A stretch of 64,000 nucleotides of DNA from assembly GCA_050084515.1 (NCBI GenBank), contig CM114275.1, positions 15,562,001 through 15,626,000 on the forward strand. Reading direction: 5' to 3'. The notes beneath the pieces are model-generated. The model did no database searches. It worked only from the letters and a program-made list of their open reading frames with translations, and was not told the origin of the DNA. Source of the DNA: Blasia pusilla (Eukaryota; Marchantiophyta; Marchantiopsida; Blasiales). Numbering within the stretch: position 1 is the stretch's first letter; each line of letters opens with the position of its first letter. This document shows, one piece after another, positions 1-11,118 of this stretch. A program made the position numbers and the translations under genes.

Positions 1-346
1 TTACACACATACAAGGGAGGTGCTCCAACGGCCCAACATGAGAAAGATGGCTTAGGAAAGCCATCTTCCTCTCTTATATAGGTTGGGAAGAGCCAAAAGG
101 CTCTTCCCCATAAAAATAGCCCTTCCCTTGGTAACTCTTGCGCACACAGGTTACCAAAGGTTTGGTCAATAAGTCACCCGGTTGTAAAAGACCTCAACAT
201 GAAAGTCGCCGAAACGGCGTTCGACACAATGGACCTATCCTCAACCTCATCCGACACTGTGGGACAAAGTTACACTCAAGATAGTCCGCTGGCTCCTACG
301 CCCTATCCACGATAGATCTCGGCCTATCGGCTACTCAGATGTGACA
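1..346 (-). repeat. 3' LTR of gypsy A (partial)
   Basis: It matches about 7233-7587 closely, with a small indel-rich stretch around 140-165. The inner boundary is set where the two copies stop matching, after GATGTGACA at 346. The rest of the LTR lies outside the window. Confidence 0.88.
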
Positions 347-562
347 ACTGTCGTGCGCATACATATCGCTACACAACATACATCGCTCGTCACATCTAGA
401 CCACACAACACCAACCTTCCCCACACACAGGTCGATCCACACATGTACAAAAATCAACTCATATATATACATGGAGATCACACAACCGCCCCCCTAGCTG
501 GCAGTTGGATCCCCCTAACTCCAGATAGAAAATATCACATCTCTCTGACATGACCTACTACC
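347..562 (-). other. 3' untranslated segment of gypsy A with polypurine-tract-like run
   Basis: This lies between the pol stop codon and the 3' LTR. It contains a C6 run on the plus strand near 488-494 (a purine run on the element strand), conserved at 44811-44816 in element E. In both elements the run lies 110-140 bases from the LTR start and not next to it. The first part (GTCGTGCGCATAC...) is a repeat also seen at 44065-44189, 44698-44810 and, reversed, at 63530-63655. Confidence 0.55.
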
Positions 563-1000
563 CTATACACATCTCGGACACATCCATCGTCCCGTGGGAA
601 CCACATCAAGAGGGGGGGTCAGACATGACATATGCCACCCTCGAGAACAACCATCACATACCAACATGGTGGCTGCACCCCTCGCAGATCCGCACAACAT
701 ACACCTCAAGCCTGCAAGTACCATTGCCAAGCTTGGATGCACCATCCCATCTACGTTCGGAAGATGACATGGCGCACAATTGCGCACATGATCCTTCCAA
801 AACATACCATCCCGTCCCTCCAACATGAGGACTCCGGTCGGTAATACCTCGCGCACACGAGGATCGCGGCGCCTGCAGATGACATCTAGCGTCGTGGGTG
901 CCGCATGCTGTAAGTACACGTAATCTCCAGGATGAAACCTCATAATCCCTGGACGATAACCTCCTCCACGAATGGTCGCGTACCTCAATGTATCTCTATG
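563..1000 (-). pseudogene. Integrase C-terminal tail plus C4HC3 PHD finger, end of gypsy A pol
   Basis: The reading frame carries the integrase-tail signature RYATIRGGGYRP and GDYVYLQ, then an NCAPCHLP linker, then a complete PHD zinc finger at 566-703. Its ligands are C-x2-C, eleven residues, C-x2-C, GWH, x2-C, then C-x2-C at the end (CPRC), followed by one residue and the stop. The tryptophan two residues before the last pair is the usual PHD one. PHD fingers typically bind histone H3 tails, so this could guide integration or chromatin recognition; that role is inference. Upstream it is fused by a deletion to RT. The same finger ends pol in element E, showing it is a family feature. Confidence 0.85.
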
Positions 1001-1009
1001 CTGGGTGTA

Positions 1010-1725
1010 ACTGCAATCGCCGAAACACCTCCTCCAAGTGTCGCTTATGCTCCTCAACCGTGGAACTGAAGATAAGAATATCATCTATGTAACATCGCAC
1101 AAAATCCAAGCCAGCCGTAATCCTATCCATCACTCTCGAAACTCCCAGCGCGTTCTTCAACCCAAATGGTAAGAACCGCCACTGATACAAGCAATCTCTC
1201 CCGAACCGATCTATCCCCCAGAATGTTGTCTTCTCCCTGTCCTCCAACCTGATAGGAAGCTGATGATAGCCATCACAGAGATCTAAAGTACTGAAGATCT
1301 TTGCATGCCCTACAACATCAAAGATCTCTCAGAGTAGGCATGGCATACCGATCGACCTCGTGCATCGATTGATAGGACGGTAATCTCCACACATCCGCCT
1401 ATTCGCCCAATTGCCATACATATCCTTCTTTGCCGGCATGATCGTGGCGGATGCATACTCCCCATGTGATAACTCCACAAGTCCCGCCTCCAACAAGTCG
1501 ACTCGCTCTGAATCAAGGCTCGTTCCATATCAGAATACAGTAGGGTCGACGAAAGATCGGCGTATCACTAGCCAACTCAATCAGTATCCGGGACCCTTCA
1601 AAGATACCCAAGTCTCTCATATTGAAGGCAAAACAACCGACATGCCCTCTCAGAAACCTATGAACTCGCCGTCGCTCTCCTCCTATCAACTTGAGACCTA
1701 TCACAGGCTCCCAAGTCTCCATCGT
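1010..1725 (-). pseudogene. Reverse transcriptase fragment of gypsy A
   Basis: It starts with METWEP, matching the intact-looking start in element E, and includes GGERRR, the CYIDDILIFS catalytic box near 1070-1090 and EEHKRHLEEVF. Frameshifts split it around 1300-1520. It ends at a deletion right after RRLQLH, where E continues into the thumb and RNase H. It is not functional. Confidence 0.85.
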
Positions 1726-2010
1726 GACCTCACTAAGAGAGGACGCAACCTCCGGCTTTGGTTGCTATGTAGCAACCCTAGCCACTTCCGCCACAGCCAC
1801 TCCACTCTGACCTCCTACACCATGCTCCACATCCAAAAAATGAACATGTGCTACTCTAGCCGCCTTCGCACTCTCTGCTCGAACGACGTCCTAGGAAGTC
1901 CATGGGTGCCTATCTCTCCTCGTCTCGCCCCCAGCCAATGCCTGTACAGACCCTGTAGGCAGTGGTCCAACTCGTGGACGTGACGACATGGATGACACTC
2001 ACATCCGTCT

Positions 2011-3000
2011 CTACTCAGCCATACTTAGGCTGACTATCCATGTGAGACAGTTGAGGTCCATCGCCTGCCCCAACAACTGTCTCCGTGATGCCTCAGTCAT
2101 CCCTGGCACCGCCGTAATACCGGTAGTAAACCCCATGGTGCGCTCGCGCTCATCTGCTGTAGGCTCCTCCACTACTCCGGTCACCTCATCCCAAATCATG
2201 CCTGGCCCTCCCTGACGAAAGGCATGGGATGCTGGGAAGCTCACCAACGTAGGTAAGGCTTCCCTCAACTCCCCCACCCTAGTGGCCATGGCCAACGGTG
2301 GTCTATCATCGGGTGTCACCACCTGAGATCGACGCCCTGAGTCCAAAATAGCATCCACCGTGAGATGTGGTGCTCTCTGGACTCCACTGTAGGCTCGACT
2401 CGGTACCTCGATGGTATCGGGTTCGTCCACCACGATCGCCAGAGAGCGATGGGCACGTGACCCAACTCTCGCTGCATCTAACAACACAGCCGGTCCCAAC
2501 CAGGACCTCACCTGATGTACACTCGTCATCACACGTGCATGAGTATCTCCCAACAACGGCACGTTCTCCAAAATGTACGCTGGAGAACATATCTGACTCT
2601 CCTGCAAGTGTCGTAATACTCGCAGCATCTCCCAAAACATCCCTGACCTCGGATCCTGCAATCCAAATCCTCGACCAGCTGATAAATGACCCTGACATGG
2701 CCATCCAGCAATCACCAAATGAATGGTGCCAACTCTATCCAGATCCTGCGCCCCCACCAAAGATATGTCGACGGGTAGCGTATGCTGGTATCCCCGTCAT
2801 CTGCTGGATCCGACAAAACTCAGGATACCTCTGGACCAATCTCGCCACGTGGCGTAATGATACTGCCGGGGTCTCATCTCTCTCCACATAAAGGTCTTGA
2901 TGCACCCGTATGCCCGCTTTGTATCTGCAGCCAATCCGGTGCTAATCCCTCCGAAGAGATCTAACACCCTAACACCCTCCTCTGGGCATTGCCACACAAC
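2011..3000 (-). pseudogene. Cytosine-5 DNA methyltransferase domain inside gypsy A pol
   Basis: Conserved C5-methyltransferase motifs occur in the expected order on the minus strand: motif I DLFGGISTG (about 2945-2980), motif IV GWPCQG with the catalytic Pro-Cys (about 2690-2705), motif VI ENVP (about 2565), a motif VIII-like SRAHR (about 2450), and motif X (MGFTTGITAVP then RRQLLGQAMDLN, about 2050-2150). The HR-x-R style of motif VIII and the MGF...LLG tail resemble the DNMT3/DRM group more than DNMT1/MET1. The C-terminal part, 2760-2011, is one open frame of 249 codons; the part after motif I is frameshifted. It sits between protease and RT in the same orientation. A host gene is unlikely because the same domain lies at the same place in element E. 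Confidence 0.9.
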
Positions 3001-3274
3001 AGGTGTGGTATCTAGTGGGGTCATCGTCTCCACACCAAGAGCCCGATCGCCACGTGGCTCTCGCTGCTCTGGGATAAAAACATGACTCCACGCCTGCCTC
3101 ACGAGGTCGTCGGCACTCCTCTTTAGCTCTCGAGTCGTACCCCATAATGGTGAAGAGGCATCGCTAACATGGGAAGAGACACCCGCCATGGCCTGTCTCT
3201 CCGTGGGACTATCCGCTACTGGGACATCCTCCGCATGTGCGTTCCCCTCCAACAACTCTCCTGGCCAGCTAACA

Positions 3275-3739
3275 CTACCTGTGAAAGCCGCCAACGTGGT
3301 CTGCACTTCGCCTTGTGATCGACCACCGCCCCCCAAATAAGACGCGTAATTGACTCATCCGACCGTCACCTGACCGCCATCCTGGCCGATAAGCAACCGT
3401 CTCCTCCCAGAAGTCAAGGATGAATCCTAGGGGATATAACATTGTACTCCCCACCAACACATCGTACGACTTAGCTGGTGTCGTAATTGCACGTGTGCGC
3501 ACCATAGCACTATCCGTCGCATGCTCTGGCTGGACTCTGACAACAATCTCCTGTCGAGTCATATATTGAGTGGGTGATACGCCCCCAATGGAGGTCTGTA
3601 TCTGGAAGGGACAAGGCTCAATGTCGGCCTTCCGTAACCCCAACGCTAAACACGCCGCCTTCCCTAACATCAAGGGTTGCGCTCCCGAATCAAGTAGGAC
3701 GCGCTGCGGGTGGTATACCGTCCCCGTCCGACTAACCAA
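3275..3739 (-). pseudogene. Retroviral-type aspartic protease of gypsy A
   Basis: The 154-codon open stretch has the active-site motif VLLDSGAQPLMLGKA, then TQYMTRQEIVVRV and YDVLVGS, typical of a gypsy retropepsin. It would process the Gag-Pol polyprotein. The motif is intact here, and equivalents are found in C (19.37 kb), D (20.44 kb) and E (49.9 kb). The DNMT domain follows immediately downstream. Confidence 0.88.
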
Positions 3740-4099
3740 GCGAAATACTCACTCGGTTATCCAAAGAACACTACTCTGTGTCACCATCGCCGCTCTATGG
3801 CCGGTCGAGTGGCATATCTACCAACCGCCGCCGCCGCATGCCATGACTCGTGGGGAACGTCCCAAGCACCGCTCGAGGGCAAATCCACCACCTCCTCAAC
3901 TACCTCTGAACAAGAAGCGAGTCATCTCTCCACGCTCACACAACGTGGCGGCCAACCGGAACACCTCAGCTGGTCCAACCCCCAACGTCGCCAACTCTAA
4001 GGCGGAAAATAGCGGAGTCTGACTCACTCTAGTGGCCACCTCCAACACTAAAGTCAACACTGACTCCACTCGAGCCGGCATAGGAGTTGTCACTCCAAC

Positions 4100-5826
4100 T
4101 CCTCGTGACGCCAACGAGGTGCCTGAATCAGAGGCACCGCTGGTCGTCGAGGCACCATCGATGGTGTGTGTAGTGCCTTCGACAATGTGAACGATTGTGG
4201 AACCCTGGCCTGCCGCCCATCGGTCCCCTCTGGTGGGTCAATCTCAACTCCACCTCTCGATGGCTCGGTGCCTCTCGCAGCACCCCGAGTCACCATTGCA
4301 GCTGCCTCAACCTGGGCTGCACTACACATGAATCCCATATTGGCGAGATCCTCACCCGGGTCAGGGTAAGAGGTAGAGACTGGAGTCACACTAGCCGCTT
4401 TCGCTTGACTCGTGCCTTCCTAAGCTGCATCATCGTCATGGCAGCAATCCTCTGCTCCAACTGATCGATGCGTGAGAGAAGTGCCGGCTCTGGTGCTCCT
4501 GCTCCATCTCCTCTGGCTGGTGGTGGTCCTCTACCACCACGTCCAGGAATAACTCCCCGACCTCCTCCAGGACGACCGCCCCCAGGCCCTCGGCCTACCT
4601 CTGGACGTGCCCCTCGGCGAAGGTCAAAACATCTATCCCTACTGTGACCATATCTGTGGCAATGGTCACACTGGTGCTATGGTGGGGCCATCCTTTGTTG
4701 CTCCTGCGCAATCGGAGGCGCTGGTGGTCCTCTCCCATGCTGTGAGCAGTCTCTCTGCCTATGAGCCCCTCCACACGTCCAACAAGACCACATCGGTCCC
4801 TGCTGGGCAACATATGTAGGTGCGGGTCGTTGCCTCATAGGCTCACGGTACCCACCCTACTCTCTAGGCACACAGGCCCGCTCCCATGGTACTGGTGCTC
4901 TCTGTGGCACCTGTGGGGTCACCGCCGCTCGTAGACCCGTCGACTCTCGAGAAAATCCAGCGGTCACTACCTGCTCCTCACTCATGTTGAGCTCAATACG
5001 CTCAGACAACTCAAAGACCACCTTCAATGTGGGCTTCGTTGTGTAAATCATCACCGCATCTCGGACTCTCCTCCGTAGTTCTCGGTCTTGAACCCCGTAC
5101 CAATACTAGACTGACTACGCCTCAGTCACTCCAAACGTAGCAATGATCAACCTCCTCATGCGTGTGAAGGCCTCTCTCAGACTCTCACCCGATCGTCGCT
5201 GAAAATCCTCAGAGACTCTTGCTTGTCGGTTGCATGACGCCTGGTAGCTCTTCCCCAACTGTCGGAAGAACTCTCTTGTGGGGCTGAAGGTGGGTGGCCC
5301 TCTACCACAGAGGTCTCGCCACATCGCTTTGTCTCTCACTGCCCTCCTCTCCATCTAGTCTCCGGGCTGATGGTGTGGGTCTCTCTCCTCTCACAATCCC
5401 ATCATATGCCTCGCGACCACTAGTGGACACATACCCTGGAGCCCAATACATCCTCCAGGCATCAATCTCTACTGAGTATAGTGATCGAAACTCCATGTAG
5501 TCATCCATCGGAGGACCCTCCAAGTGCTGGAACAACCCCTTCCATGCCATGAAAGGGTTGAACCGTGTCGCGGTCCGTATCTCCTGGAAGTCGCACCATG
5601 TGTCGAATTCTTGGATGAAATCATCTAAGTCAATGGTGCCCACTGCACCCGAGAAACGACGCATGCCCCGATGGCCCATGTCGTCCATCTCCTTCCAAGT
5701 ACTACTGTCTCTCTCGGTGATCTCGTCACCAGACCCAGTGTCTAGTGATGACGATCCAGTCACGGATGGATGTCGAGGGAGCTCCTCACTAGTAACCCCT
5801 CGGTATCTCACTCCACTCCGTGTCAC
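4100..5826 (-). pseudogene. gag of gypsy A
   Basis: It begins MTRSGVRYRGV (174 open codons, 5826-5302), with the capsid-like block TIDLDDFIQEFDTWCDFQ and FQHLEGPPMDDY. Further pieces follow in shifted frames: EDFQRRSGESLREAFTRMRRLI (about 5215-5130), a zinc knuckle CWTCGGAHRQRDC (about 4745-4785) and a canonical C-x2-C-x4-H-x4-C knuckle, CDHCHRYGHSRDRC (about 4620-4665). A short coiled-coil-like segment lies near 4430-4490. At least three frameshifts break it. Gag would form the particle and bind RNA. Confidence 0.85.
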
Positions 5827-6410
5827 ACCACTACCACTGCTCGCACTACCCCGTTCTTCCGAACCCTGGAAGAACGCCGTGATGACAAACCCTGTCTCAC
5901 CCGCTCAAGCACTCACACTCACCGAGAGTCTCCCACACGCCTCACTAGCTCACCTATGCTAACGTCAATCCCGTGATGACATACCCGGCCTCACGCATGC
6001 TCAACACTCGGGCTCACCATGAGCCTCCCAACTGACTCACCTAACCTAGCGACACTCTCTCGGGTCATACACGCGACCCCTACTCGGCAACCGCCGTATA
6101 TCCACCAACATGCTACACATGAAAAGAATCTACACTCGTCACCATCACTGCACCCATCTAGCACCAACTACTACTCGATACCCAGCACTCTCAATCACAC
6201 ACGACAAGTGCGGGAAAAGGGACTTGAATGGGTAACCCGATCACGCCCTCCAACCTGCTGCACCGTCAATATGCACTCCTCCACATGATATGAAAATCTC
6301 CGCCACATAACACTCCCCTCCACCAACACGTCGATCCTCCCGTCAACAGATGCGGACAACCCGTCGGCATCATGCACACTGCCCCTCCATCGTAAACTCT
6401 CGCAACCCTG

Positions 6411-7587
6411 TCGCGCCCCAAAACATCATGTCGCGCAAACCCCTCTGTCTATCCCCACGCGCGGCATGTAACGTGACTCACCCTGGTCGGCTCCCACTCA
6501 TGTCCGGCAAATCTCAACTCATGTTCGCCCGACTAGCCTGGTCTGTCCTGCCAACCACGTATGCGACAACTGTCCAACTAACTATGGTCGGTGCTACTAC
6601 GTTGGAGCGGGGGAGAACTTGGGCCAGCGACCCCTGCGGCCCTTGGGCCCTAAATGCGGGGGGGAGGGCCTGGCCCGCACCCGTATGGGCCTCCCCAACT
6701 TTGGGGAGAGAAATTATGAGGGGGGGCGCCCGTACGCGCCCGTCATGCCGCCCCTCGGCCCTCGCCGCCGCGCCCTAACCCTAAACTTCGCGACCTAACC
6801 TAGCCGTCTTTACTTGACAGCCCCACGGCGGCTGCAAGACCCAAACCTGCCCTTTCCTTCTCTCTCCACACCCTCACTTGCGTACACCCGACACCCCACC
6901 ACATGCTACACTCGGCTACTGTCCCCCATCAATCCGCACCAGCAAAATCTGAGAAAAACGGACAGCGCTTCCGCCCACGGCCTTCCGAACAGAAAAATGA
7001 CACAAAAAACGTCACACACACGTCTCGAGGGGCTCCTGACCAAGGCAACTCGCTTGCTTACCTGCAAACAACGAATTCCCACTAGCCCTTGGACATCTTT
7101 CTCATGTAAAAATAAAGAGTAGTAAAAACGCCACACCCGGCCTAAAACTCCACTCCTCAATCTACATCGGCATATCGAGCCTCGTCCACCCTGTGCTATC
7201 AAGGAATCCGGACGCTAGCACCCTAGTCCTAGCTCACACACATACAAGGGAGGTGCTCCAACGGCCCAACATGAGAAAGATGGCTTAGGAAAGCCATCTT
7301 CCTCTCTTATATAGGTTGGGAAGAGCCAAAAGGCTCTTCCCCATAAAAAAAGCCCTTCCCTTGGTAACCTACGCGCACAGGTTACCAGGGGCAGGTGACC
7401 TGGTCAACAAGTTACCCGGTTGTAAAAGACCTCAACATGAAAGTCGTCAGAAACGACGTTCCTGACACAATGGACCTATCCTCAACCTCATCCGACACTG
7501 TGGGACAAAGTTGCACTCAAGAAAGTCCGCTGGCTCCTACGCCCTATCCACGATAGATCTCGGCCTATCGGCTACTCAGATGTGACA
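6411..7587 (-). repeat. 5' LTR of gypsy A (inner edge approximate)
   Basis: The outer end is fixed by the match to 1-346 and the TGTCAC start on the element strand. The inner edge is my estimate: TGTCGCGCCCC near 6411 (or TGTCGCGC near 6429) would give a TG...CA LTR of about 1.2 kb. I found no convincing tRNA primer site. A GC- and CpG-rich block lies at 6600-6780. The outer flank starts CGCCG; its partner lies outside the window. Confidence 0.6.
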
Positions 7588-7738
7588 CGCCGCAAAACTA
7601 TGAATTAAACTTGAGAAGAAAAATGAAGTGAAATAAAGAAAAAAGTTGTATGAATATAGTCTAGAAGCATGCTTAAATGAAAAAAAAATGAATGGGAAAA
7701 AATAATGAAACAAACTACTAAATTTTTTTGATGCGAGA

Positions 7739-8140
7739 CGAACAATGAAGAAGAGACATTAGTACAAGGCCCTGTTTTTTATAATTATTTATTTCATGAT
7801 AATTACAAAAATGAAAGAATTACCAAAAACACTGAATTTTTTAAAAAAATTTGAAGGAGAATGGTCCAAATTAGATGGGAAGAGGAAGAATGAAGGAGAG
7901 AAATTAATAGAAGGCCCTATTTTCTTGTAATTATTTATTTCAAAATAATTTCAGAAAAAAATTAGATTTTTTTTACAAAAATTTTAAAAATTGAAGGAGA
8001 ATGGTCCAAATTAGATAGGAAGAGGAACAATGAAGAAGAGACATTAGTAGAAGGCTCTATTTTTATTATTATTTGTTTCAAAATATTTACAAAAAAAATT
8101 GAAAATTTTCTAAATAGGAGTGAAGGAGTATGGTCCCAAA
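7739..8140. repeat. AT-rich tandem repeat, about 2.7 units of 138-147 bp
   Basis: The landmark GAACAATGAAGAAGAGACATTAGTA recurs in varied form at about 7739, 7886 and 8024. Each is followed by GAAGGCCCT-like sequence, T-rich DNA and TTGAAGGAGAATGGTCC. Units differ by substitutions and small indels. There is no coding capacity. Confidence 0.8.
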
Positions 8141-10806
8141 AAAATAGGGAAAACTTGAGGGAAAAAATGGAAAAGAATTTAGACGGGAAGAGGAAAAAAG
8201 GGGAAAGAAGGGATAGTGTTATGAATTTTTTTGAATTTATTAAAAACAAATGCCTAGGTTTGGTAGCCCGAACCTGGGCTTAACCTAATTATCCTCCCCA
8301 ACCCTCAATGCCATAGCCGTTGCTGCTTCCAGATCTAACGGCCTAGATCACTTGACCTAAATCTAACGATGGATGCGTCCTTCAGTGATGGCCGTCAGAT
8401 TCACGATCAGACGGCCCAAGAATGGCGTCGTGGACACGCATTCGACCGTTCGCTCTCCCCGCTTCCCCCTACCCCCTAACCCAATCGGAAAATCTCCTCG
8501 GCCTCATGACTTCATTTTCTCCACTCCTCCATGGACGCGCGAGAGCAGCTGAGCGAGTCCACAGGAGCGACTCGGGGCAGTTTTTCTCGTCTCTATCTCG
8601 AGGCAATGTAGTTGCTATAGTAGCACATGTTTTTTCTACTCGGCTGCATGCTTACTCGAGAACGGCATGCCATTTCCGAACGGGACGCACGTACATGCTT
8701 GAGTTTGAGTGTTTTCGTGTTCGGGAGCTCATGAGAAACTTGTATTGGTTGCTTTGAGAGCTCGTGAGACTACTCTGGCCGTGCTAGCTCAACTCTCTTC
8801 TCCTCTCTGCTGTGTCTATAAGCAAGCTCCACACTCCTCCTGCCTAAGCTTTGTTGGGAGTGGCCGCTCTGCTCATTTTTCTAGCCGTGTTTGGAAGCAG
8901 CTACTTGGCTCTGTAATTTTTGTACCCGACCACTCCACTATGTATGCTAGATGCATTTGGAAGTGGCTGCTCTGATTTTTTTGAACCCTGGGCGCTCCGC
9001 TATGATTTTTTGAACCCAACGGCTGCGAAGTGATTTGTTTGAACCTAGCCGCTCTAGATCTGCTACGATTTATTCGAAGCCTTCAGCTTTGCCCTATTAA
9101 CTTAAAAACCTCTTGCTCCGCTTTGCTTTTGTTGTACCCGGTAGATCCGCTCTATTTGCTTTAGAATGTCCTGCTCAAGCTATGTTGTTGGCTGCGCTTG
9201 AAAGTGGGTTGCTCGGCTCTAATCTTTCGAACCCAGATTTTGCTTGATTCAGATGATGCTTGTGTCTTCCGAGCTACTAAGGTCAAAGCACTATATGGAC
9301 ATTCACTACCACACCTTTCCCTCTCTCAATTTTTTGAGGCAACTTCTTTGTCGCCTATGAGTCTAGTAGGGTGGGTTTAGTCGGCACATACAGGTCGACC
9401 CAACATTTCCTATGAGACAGTGAGCAAATAGGGTTGCACAGAAATGGACAAGTCCGTCCATGGGATAATCATGCCCGGCCTATGCGCACGCCATGCGGGC
9501 TTTGGGCGGGCTCCCGACCCGTCGGATTTGGTATGAATCTTATGGACCAAATCTTGTGGACCAAATCTTGGAGGCCTTGAGCATGCCATGTGCGAGCCCC
9601 CTATGGACTTCCATCTCACCACGAGGACCCTCTGCAGGCCTAAGCCCACCCAATGGGAGCAAAGGCCGCCCTGTGGGCCTGCCACGGGCCACGCAACGGG
9701 TACGAGCTTCCTCAACCCGGGTCTAGGCGGCGGCCTCTAGGTGGGCTTGGATGCGGGCCATAGGTACTCGGGCCCTCACGAACATGAATTTATCCGTGTG
9801 CAACCTTATGAGCAACGCTCTTGCATGTTGGGGCATAGCGTCTTCTGACTTTTCCTCGCAGATTCTCCCTCGATCAAGTATCCTATTTTGTTGTTGGGTT
9901 ATCTAATAGTATAAGGGGGAGCCCCTTGGACCTCTAGTAGGACCTCTTTTTTTGAGCCCTCAACCAGATTTGGAATGTATTCCGTGTTTGACAATGCAGG
10001 GTATTCCCTAGCTTGGAGGGAATCTTTGATCACATCTTCAAAGCCTGGCGCGTGCATGGGTGTGAGCCTCTCTCCCCAAGGAGGACTATCGCAGATTTCA
10101 CAACCTTCATAACCAAAGGAACACCAAATAGGTGCCAAGCGGAACATCATAACTCTAGTGGACTCAAGCTACGATGATTGCGCTTTGGAGAGGCTTTTGG
10201 AGAGGTCTCTTGGAAAGCTCAAGAGACAAAACATGAAATAGAGTTGTGCATTTCATCCTTTTGTGGTCCAAGAAATTTGGACCAAATGTGAACCAAGACT
10301 TGAGATGAGTCGAGTCTAGGAAGGTTGGTTGCCAAAGAGGTGAGAACCAGTTTTGGAACATGACTAGCGTTTGGGGATTTTGATTGTGTTTTGGACTATA
10401 AAGTTAAGTCCCAAGATGCATTTGGAACAAATAAGATGGCGTTGGAAAGCTTACGCCAAGACGGTTCCAACGCATCAAAGATCTTATAAAACTCTTGAGT
10501 ACAAGCTGAGATATTGGCCGAAAAGGAATGTGAGAGCAGTTGGGTTGAGGGCCACTCTGAGGGGCCCGACTGTCTCTCCCTAAAGTTAGGGGGAGGGTAG
10601 AGATCCCCAGAAGTACTAGTAAGGGGAAGTCTCTCCAAGGATTCTTGGAACACGAACCCCACTTTGAGCACCAAACGTCGTCTGAAGGGCACAGGATGGA
10701 TCGGGAGTTTGGCGTTGGAACTCGAAACCCAAACCTAATCCAAGGGAATTGATTTTGTAAGCGACACTTGGATTCCAACCCGCAATTTATTTTTGTGACT
10801 TGTGGC
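8141..10806. other. Stretch without recognisable genes
   Basis: Short ORFs (for example 8422-8757 +) show no recognisable domain or splice context. A degenerate short repeat occupies about 8860-9240. A GC-rich block rich in GGGC/GCCC lies at 9480-9780. The right part (9.85-10.8 kb) is the flank into which the copia element at 10807 inserted; it continues at 15471. Confidence 0.5.
8860..9240. repeat. Degenerate short tandem motif
   Basis: A motif of about 40 bp with the core GATTTTTTGAACCC followed by a GCYGCTC-like block recurs several times (for example near 8915, 8975, 9005, 9030, 9065 and 9225) with variable spacing. Confidence 0.5.
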
Positions 10807-11107
10807 TGTGGAAAATTGCTAAAGAAGCATAATTGGTGGGAAACGGCTCTCACACTCACATACCACCATGGAGAACGAAATTTGTAATGAGAGAAATGAG
10901 TGGAGGTTGGTCCTCTTCTCAATTATATAGGGTATGTACAAGCAAGCTTAACCATAGTCTCGAGTTAGACTAACTGTGATTAACTAACCCTAGTTAAGAT
11001 AATCACGCTTAAGTGACTAACCAAGATTAAGCTTCCCTACTTTGTGTGAGTACCAAATGTAGTAGTTTAGGTGTTTCATGAGCTTGATTGTAACTCAATC
11101 TTCAATA
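10807..11107 (-). repeat. 3' LTR of copia 1
   Basis: It aligns with 15158-15470. The element-strand start is TATTGAAGATTGAG and the end is TTTTCCACA. The outer boundary is supported by the candidate duplication GTGGC. Confidence 0.85.
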
Positions 11108-11118
11108 CTCCCCCTCAA
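11108..11118 (-). other. Polypurine tract of copia 1
   Basis: On the element strand it reads TTGAGGGGGAG, immediately 5' of the 3' LTR. This is the normal position for plus-strand DNA priming. Confidence 0.85.

Larger units (their letters stand above)
1..7587 (-). mobile_element. Ty3/gypsy LTR retrotransposon A with DNA methyltransferase and PHD finger (3' LTR cut by window edge)
   Basis: Read on the minus strand the order is: 5' LTR (ending near 6.4 kb), gag with two zinc knuckles, retropepsin (DSGA), cytosine-5 DNA methyltransferase, reverse transcriptase, integrase C-terminal tail, PHD finger, 3' LTR. The LTR copies 1-346 and about 7233-7587 are nearly identical over most of their length and both end (+ strand) in GATGTGACA, so each LTR begins TGTCACATC on the element strand. 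Frameshifts and stops break every long ORF. A deletion near position 1010 joins RT, just after the YIDD box, directly to the integrase tail, removing the RT thumb, RNase H and the integrase core. It is therefore a non-autonomous, decayed copy. Confidence 0.9.

Noticed and set aside
6190-6240. Primer binding site of gypsy A around GGGACTTGAATGGGTAACCC
   Set aside because: The block is conserved in A, D and E, but the orientation does not give a complement to a tRNA 3' end that I can defend.
8422-8757. 111-codon plus-strand ORF
   Set aside because: No domain, no supporting splice or repeat context; length is within chance for this base composition.
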